A DNA stretch of 64,000 bases from JAKSSE01 sp045597645. Its GTDB lineage: Bacteria; Bacillota; Clostridia; Lachnospirales; Lachnospiraceae. Positions within the stretch are counted from its first letter, which is position 1, and every line of letters begins with the position of its first letter. Made by a program: the position numbers and the translations under genes. The notes under the pieces are model-generated. The model was not told the DNA's origin, made no database searches, and saw only the letters and a list, made by a program, of their open reading frames with translations. Shown one piece after another: positions 61,501 to 64,000 of this stretch. The stretch lies in the NCBI GenBank assembly GCA_045597645.1, contig JAZLKM010000058.1, positions 1 to 64,000 of the forward strand. Direction: 5' to 3'.

Positions 61501-62247
61501 CTATGCTCTTCTTTTAATAGTACGAACAACAAAGTCATCTGTTGATGTACCTGTAGCAGCTGCAATTGCTGCTGCAATTACTGCGATAAGTTCATCGTCA
61601 TCAGATGCTGCTGCAACTGGCGCTGCAACTTCCTGCGCTGCTGCAACTGGCTGTGGTGTCTCTTTTGCCTTCTTATAGTCGCCATTCTGAATCTTATAAA
61701 TAATCTTGAATGCACTAATGATAAAGCTGATAAGTACAAGTACTATGAATACAATCAAAATACCCATTACAGTGTTAAGTGCAGCCTTGCCCATCTTCTC
61801 CTTTGTAGAGTAGATAGCCTCAACATTCATAGACTTAACTTCCATATTATACTTGGTATATACAGTAGTGAACTTAATGCTTCTTAAATCGTACTCGCAT
61901 ACAAGAGTTGCTACATAAGTCTTGCCTGCCGGCTCAACCTTAAAATCTGTAAAGCCCTTAAAATTACCGATTCCGTCAGTAACATTATTCCAATCCGAAA
62001 TCAGCTGAGCTATCTGCATTAACTGCTCGTCACCCTGCTGCTGTGCATATGCCACATACTGATCAGCCATGAGGCTAAGATCATCATGTGAATATCCAGC
62101 TAATGCTCCACCGAGATTTACGCTCTCCTGATAGAGATCATTCTCAGTGTAACCGCCGTAGGTCTTCTCATTATCAGAACCACACGCGGTGAACATCATC
62201 AATATGCAGGCCAGAAGAGAAAGCAGACTAATTACTTTCTTTTTCAT
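61501..62247 (-). CDS. OadG-like subunit with N-terminal lipoprotein domain
   Basis: The 248-aa protein starts MKKKVISLLSLLACILMMF and has a lipobox-like FTAC-G (Cys about 22). About 125 residues of predicted extracytoplasmic domain follow, then one transmembrane helix (about 160-183), an Ala/Pro linker and the OadG-type end DDELIAVIAAAIAAATG..FVVRTIKRRA. Classical OadG is about 80-100 aa with only the helix and tail. The start at 62247 has AGGAGG; a frame seven codons longer was rejected. Confidence 0.82.
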   Translation of the reverse strand: MKKKVISLLSLLACILMMFTACGSDNEKTYGGYTENDLYQESVNLGGALAGYSHDDLSLMADQYVAYAQQQGDEQLMQIAQLISDWNNVTDGIGNFKGFTDFKVEPAGKTYVATLVCEYDLRSIKFTTVYTKYNMEVKSMNVEAIYSTKEKMGKAALNTVMGILIVFIVLVLISFIISAFKIIYKIQNGDYKKAKETPQPVAAAQEVAAPVAAASDDDELIAVIAAAIAAATGTSTDDFVVRTIKRRA

Positions 62248-62257
62248 CTGACTCCTC

Positions 62258-63634
62258 CTATCGTGCACTGTGCTTTTTTACAAGCGGGCTCTCAGCCTTT
62301 GAAAGGAGCATCTGAAAACCAGCTACAACATACTTGCGAACATCGGCTGCATTAACGATTCTGTCAATGTAACCTCTGCCAGCAGCTGCTGCAAGGCTAC
62401 CCTGCTTTGCGGCATATTCTGCAGCCTTCTCATTAAGCTCTGCACCATTAAGATCCGGATACATGATCTTTGCTGCTGCATTGGCATCCATAGTTGAAAC
62501 CTCACTGCCATCTACAGCGTAAACAAGATCAGCACCAAGTGCCTTTGAATTCATGGTAAGGTAAGCTGATCCAACAGCCTTTCCATTGATAACATTAATC
62601 TTCGGAACATTTGAAGATGCCATTGCTACGGTAAGTGATGCAACTGCACGTCCGAGTCTCTTCTCTGACTCAACACTTGAAGCGTATCCGTCAATATTTG
62701 TAAGTGTAAGTACTGGAATAGAGAATGCATCACAGAACTTGATAAAGTCAGCTGCCTTCTCACATCCCTCAGCGGTAAGAGCCTTATCATTATTAGCAAC
62801 AGCTCCAACAGTAACTCCACCCAAAGACATAAGACCAATGGTCATATCCTTTGCATACTCAGACTTAAGCTCAACAAATGAACCAGCATCTGCCAGCTCT
62901 GCAAGCTTATCTGCTGCAGCCTCTGCGCCAAGGCCAACTCCTCTGTTAAGGTCATCAGCTGGTGCCGTTACAGGTGTTCCCATTTCGCAGTTAGCTGGAA
63001 GAATCTCGATAAGCGAACGAGTCTTTGCCATAAGCTCTGCTGTAGTGCCAGTAAAGTCTACTACGCCATCCTGAGCTGCTCTAAATTCAGCTGAAGAAGT
63101 ATCATTTACATCCTTACGATTGCCGCAGATGGTATTAGGAGCGTTAAAGAAAAGGGCTCCATCATTCTCAACACCTACGATATCAGCCATTGATGCCAGT
63201 GTAGCCATTCCACCGCCGCAATTTCCAAATACAAGTGAAATCTGCGGAATAACACCTGATGCGTTTGCAGCAGCTGCCATTACAGTACCAAGTCCCTCGA
63301 GAGCATCGGTTGCCTCAGCAAGACGTACACCAGTGCTGTCTAAAAGACCTACAATAGGTGCTCCCATCTGTACTGCCTTCTGGTAAAGAGCTGCAATCTT
63401 CTTTGCATGCATCTCTCCTACAGAACCTGACAGAACTTCCGGATCCTGGCTGTAAACAAATACAAGCTGCTCATTAACCGTACCGTAGCCAGTGATAACA
63501 CCGTCTGACGGAGCGGCCTGATCCTGCATTGAGAAGTCCGTGCTTCTGGCCTGCACCTTTGCGCCGATTTCAACAAAGCTGTGCTCATCAAGCAGCTGGT
63601 TGATTCTGGCAAGGCCTAAATCGTTACTACTCAT
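62258..63634 (-). CDS. Acyl-CoA carboxyltransferase, MmdA-like
   Basis: The 458-aa protein is of the acyl-CoA carboxylase beta/methylmalonyl-CoA decarboxylase alpha type: GVITGYGTVNEQLVFVYSQD, GAPIVGLLDSTGVRLAEA, FGNCGGGMATLA and the second-half VPKINVINGKAVGSAYLTM. It is shorter than typical MmdA (about 510 aa), mainly at the N-terminus. The specific acyl-CoA cannot be read from the sequence. It is the first gene of the cluster. Confidence 0.88.
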   Translation of the reverse strand: MSSNDLGLARINQLLDEHSFVEIGAKVQARSTDFSMQDQAAPSDGVITGYGTVNEQLVFVYSQDPEVLSGSVGEMHAKKIAALYQKAVQMGAPIVGLLDSTGVRLAEATDALEGLGTVMAAAANASGVIPQISLVFGNCGGGMATLASMADIVGVENDGALFFNAPNTICGNRKDVNDTSSAEFRAAQDGVVDFTGTTAELMAKTRSLIEILPANCEMGTPVTAPADDLNRGVGLGAEAAADKLAELADAGSFVELKSEYAKDMTIGLMSLGGVTVGAVANNDKALTAEGCEKAADFIKFCDAFSIPVLTLTNIDGYASSVESEKRLGRAVASLTVAMASSNVPKINVINGKAVGSAYLTMNSKALGADLVYAVDGSEVSTMDANAAAKIMYPDLNGAELNEKAAEYAAKQGSLAAAAGRGYIDRIVNAADVRKYVVAGFQMLLSKAESPLVKKHSAR

Positions 63635-63709
63635 ACTTCATTAACCTCCATCTATAATAATTTTTACTTAGGTTTTAAGAAGACGGCAAATAGCCGCACT
63701 TTGAGGTAA

Positions 63710-63738
63710 ATTTTATAATATCCTTCATATTTTTTCAA
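63710..63738 (-). promoter_or_regulatory. Promoter of the decarboxylase cluster
   Basis: TTGAAA (63733-63738) and TAAAAT (63710-63715) are 17 bp apart on the minus strand. The leader of about 70 nt contains a short CGGC/GCCG hairpin (63684-63696) before the AGG-type ribosome binding site. Confidence 0.65.
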
Positions 63739-63768
63739 GGATTGTTTGACATATTTTTAACTAAAAAA

Positions 63769-63786
63769 ACCACCCTTGCGGGTGGT
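63769..63786 (-). terminator. Terminator of the scpB gene
   Basis: ACCACCC (63769-63775) and GGGTGGT (63780-63786) form a 7-bp stem with loop TTGC, followed by seven U residues on the minus strand. Confidence 0.92.
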
Positions 63787-63812
63787 AAAGATATATAAAT
63801 ATAACAATCGGT

Positions 63813-64000
63813 CTATATGGTAACTTTTATATCATTTTGAGCCTGAGCTTCTGCCTCGGCTTCCTGCTTAAATTCCTCTACTTGCACTGGTGATAATGAT
63901 GGGAGTTCCTCGATACTTGATACTCCAAAAACTCTCAAAAATTCCTCTGTGGTACCAAACAATATAGGGCGGCCAGGAGCATTAGATCTGCCAAGTTCCA
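63813..64000 (-). CDS. scpB: Segregation and condensation protein B, C-terminal part
   Basis: The frame enters from the right edge and stops with TAG at 63813-63815, leaving 61 visible codons. The sequence ELGRSNAPGRPILFGTT followed by EEFLRVFGVSSIEELPSL is the conserved winged-helix end of ScpB, a partner of SMC and ScpA in chromosome condensation. An acidic Gln/Ala/Glu tail follows. It is partial only because of the window edge. Confidence 0.9.
   Translation of the reverse strand, partial: ELGRSNAPGRPILFGTTEEFLRVFGVSSIEELPSLSPVQVEEFKQEAEAEAQAQNDIKVTI

Noticed and set aside
62586..63074. 162-codon plus-strand frame opposite the MmdA-like gene
   Set aside because: It is a shadow frame produced by the biased codon use of a highly expressed gene on the other strand.
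1..64000. tRNA, rRNA, CRISPR arrays, transposase genes or prophage
   Set aside because: None was seen by reading. No regularly spaced repeats were found and every gap over 100 bp was inspected by eye. A tRNAscan or CRISPR search was not possible here.

Overview
The window is a dense, low-G+C chromosomal segment of a Firmicute, most likely a Lachnospiraceae member of the Butyrivibrio/Pseudobutyrivibrio type. This placement is an inference from gene content: a complete Rnf complex, a sodium-pumping decarboxylase cluster, L27 with the cleavable N-terminal extension plus its protease Prp, paired TIGR03960/TIGR03936 genes, a DUF4250 gene and a CheR methyltransferase. Almost everything lies on the minus strand. 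Only lexA, rqcH, rpmB and yprB are on the plus strand. No tRNA, rRNA, CRISPR array, transposase or prophage was seen.

Layout. 1-2742: 5' part of a tyrosine recombinase, plsC, a small HAD phosphatase, and an SOS module in which a YneA-like LysM membrane protein diverges from lexA across four LexA-box-like sites. 2873-12390: a CgeB-like glycosyltransferase, a VanZ-like protein, then rsfS-yqeK-nadD-yhbY-obg-rpmA-prp-rplU (with an L21 leader), rng and two radical-SAM-associated genes. 12443-17250: a compact histidine operon with two unusual fusions (HisZ-HisG, and a degenerate HisF-like domain on HisIE). 17321-26409: recU, a pseudouridine synthase, a HAD phosphatase, pepD, a coiled-coil protein, coaD-rsmD-pncC-pgsA-rimO, and rpoZ-remA-yicC without gmk. 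26591-32577: rqcH, a tiny DUF4250 gene, recG, a FakA-like kinase and an Asp23 protein. 32765-32950: rpmB.

33001-33677 is the most striking part: a 677-bp, G+C-richer, non-coding quasi-palindrome between the terminators of convergent genes. Its centre can fold into two GGA-loop hairpins that resemble CsrA-binding sites.

33704-47498: gerW-like gene, DUF2953, a NUDIX hydrolase, a class B PBP with an FtsW/RodA partner, a U32 peptidase, zapA, ruvB-ruvA-miaB, 5-formyl-THF cyclo-ligase, DUF896, proB and a MATE transporter. 47530-52581: rnfCDGEAB. 52698-58476: yprB, cheR, an S1-domain protein, ispH, cmk and a BaiN/HI0933-like flavoprotein. 58528-63634: a decarboxylase/transcarboxylase-like cluster with both OadA-type and MmdA-type carboxyltransferases, a biotin carrier, OadB and a lipoprotein-like OadG. 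63813-64000: C-terminal end of scpB.

Together these genes cover ribosome assembly and translation quality control, recombination and SOS repair, envelope growth and division, cofactor and histidine synthesis, and ion-gradient energy conservation (Rnf and the Na+ decarboxylase). A recurring feature is an intrinsic terminator hairpin placed only about 11-27 nt before the start codon of the next co-directional gene.
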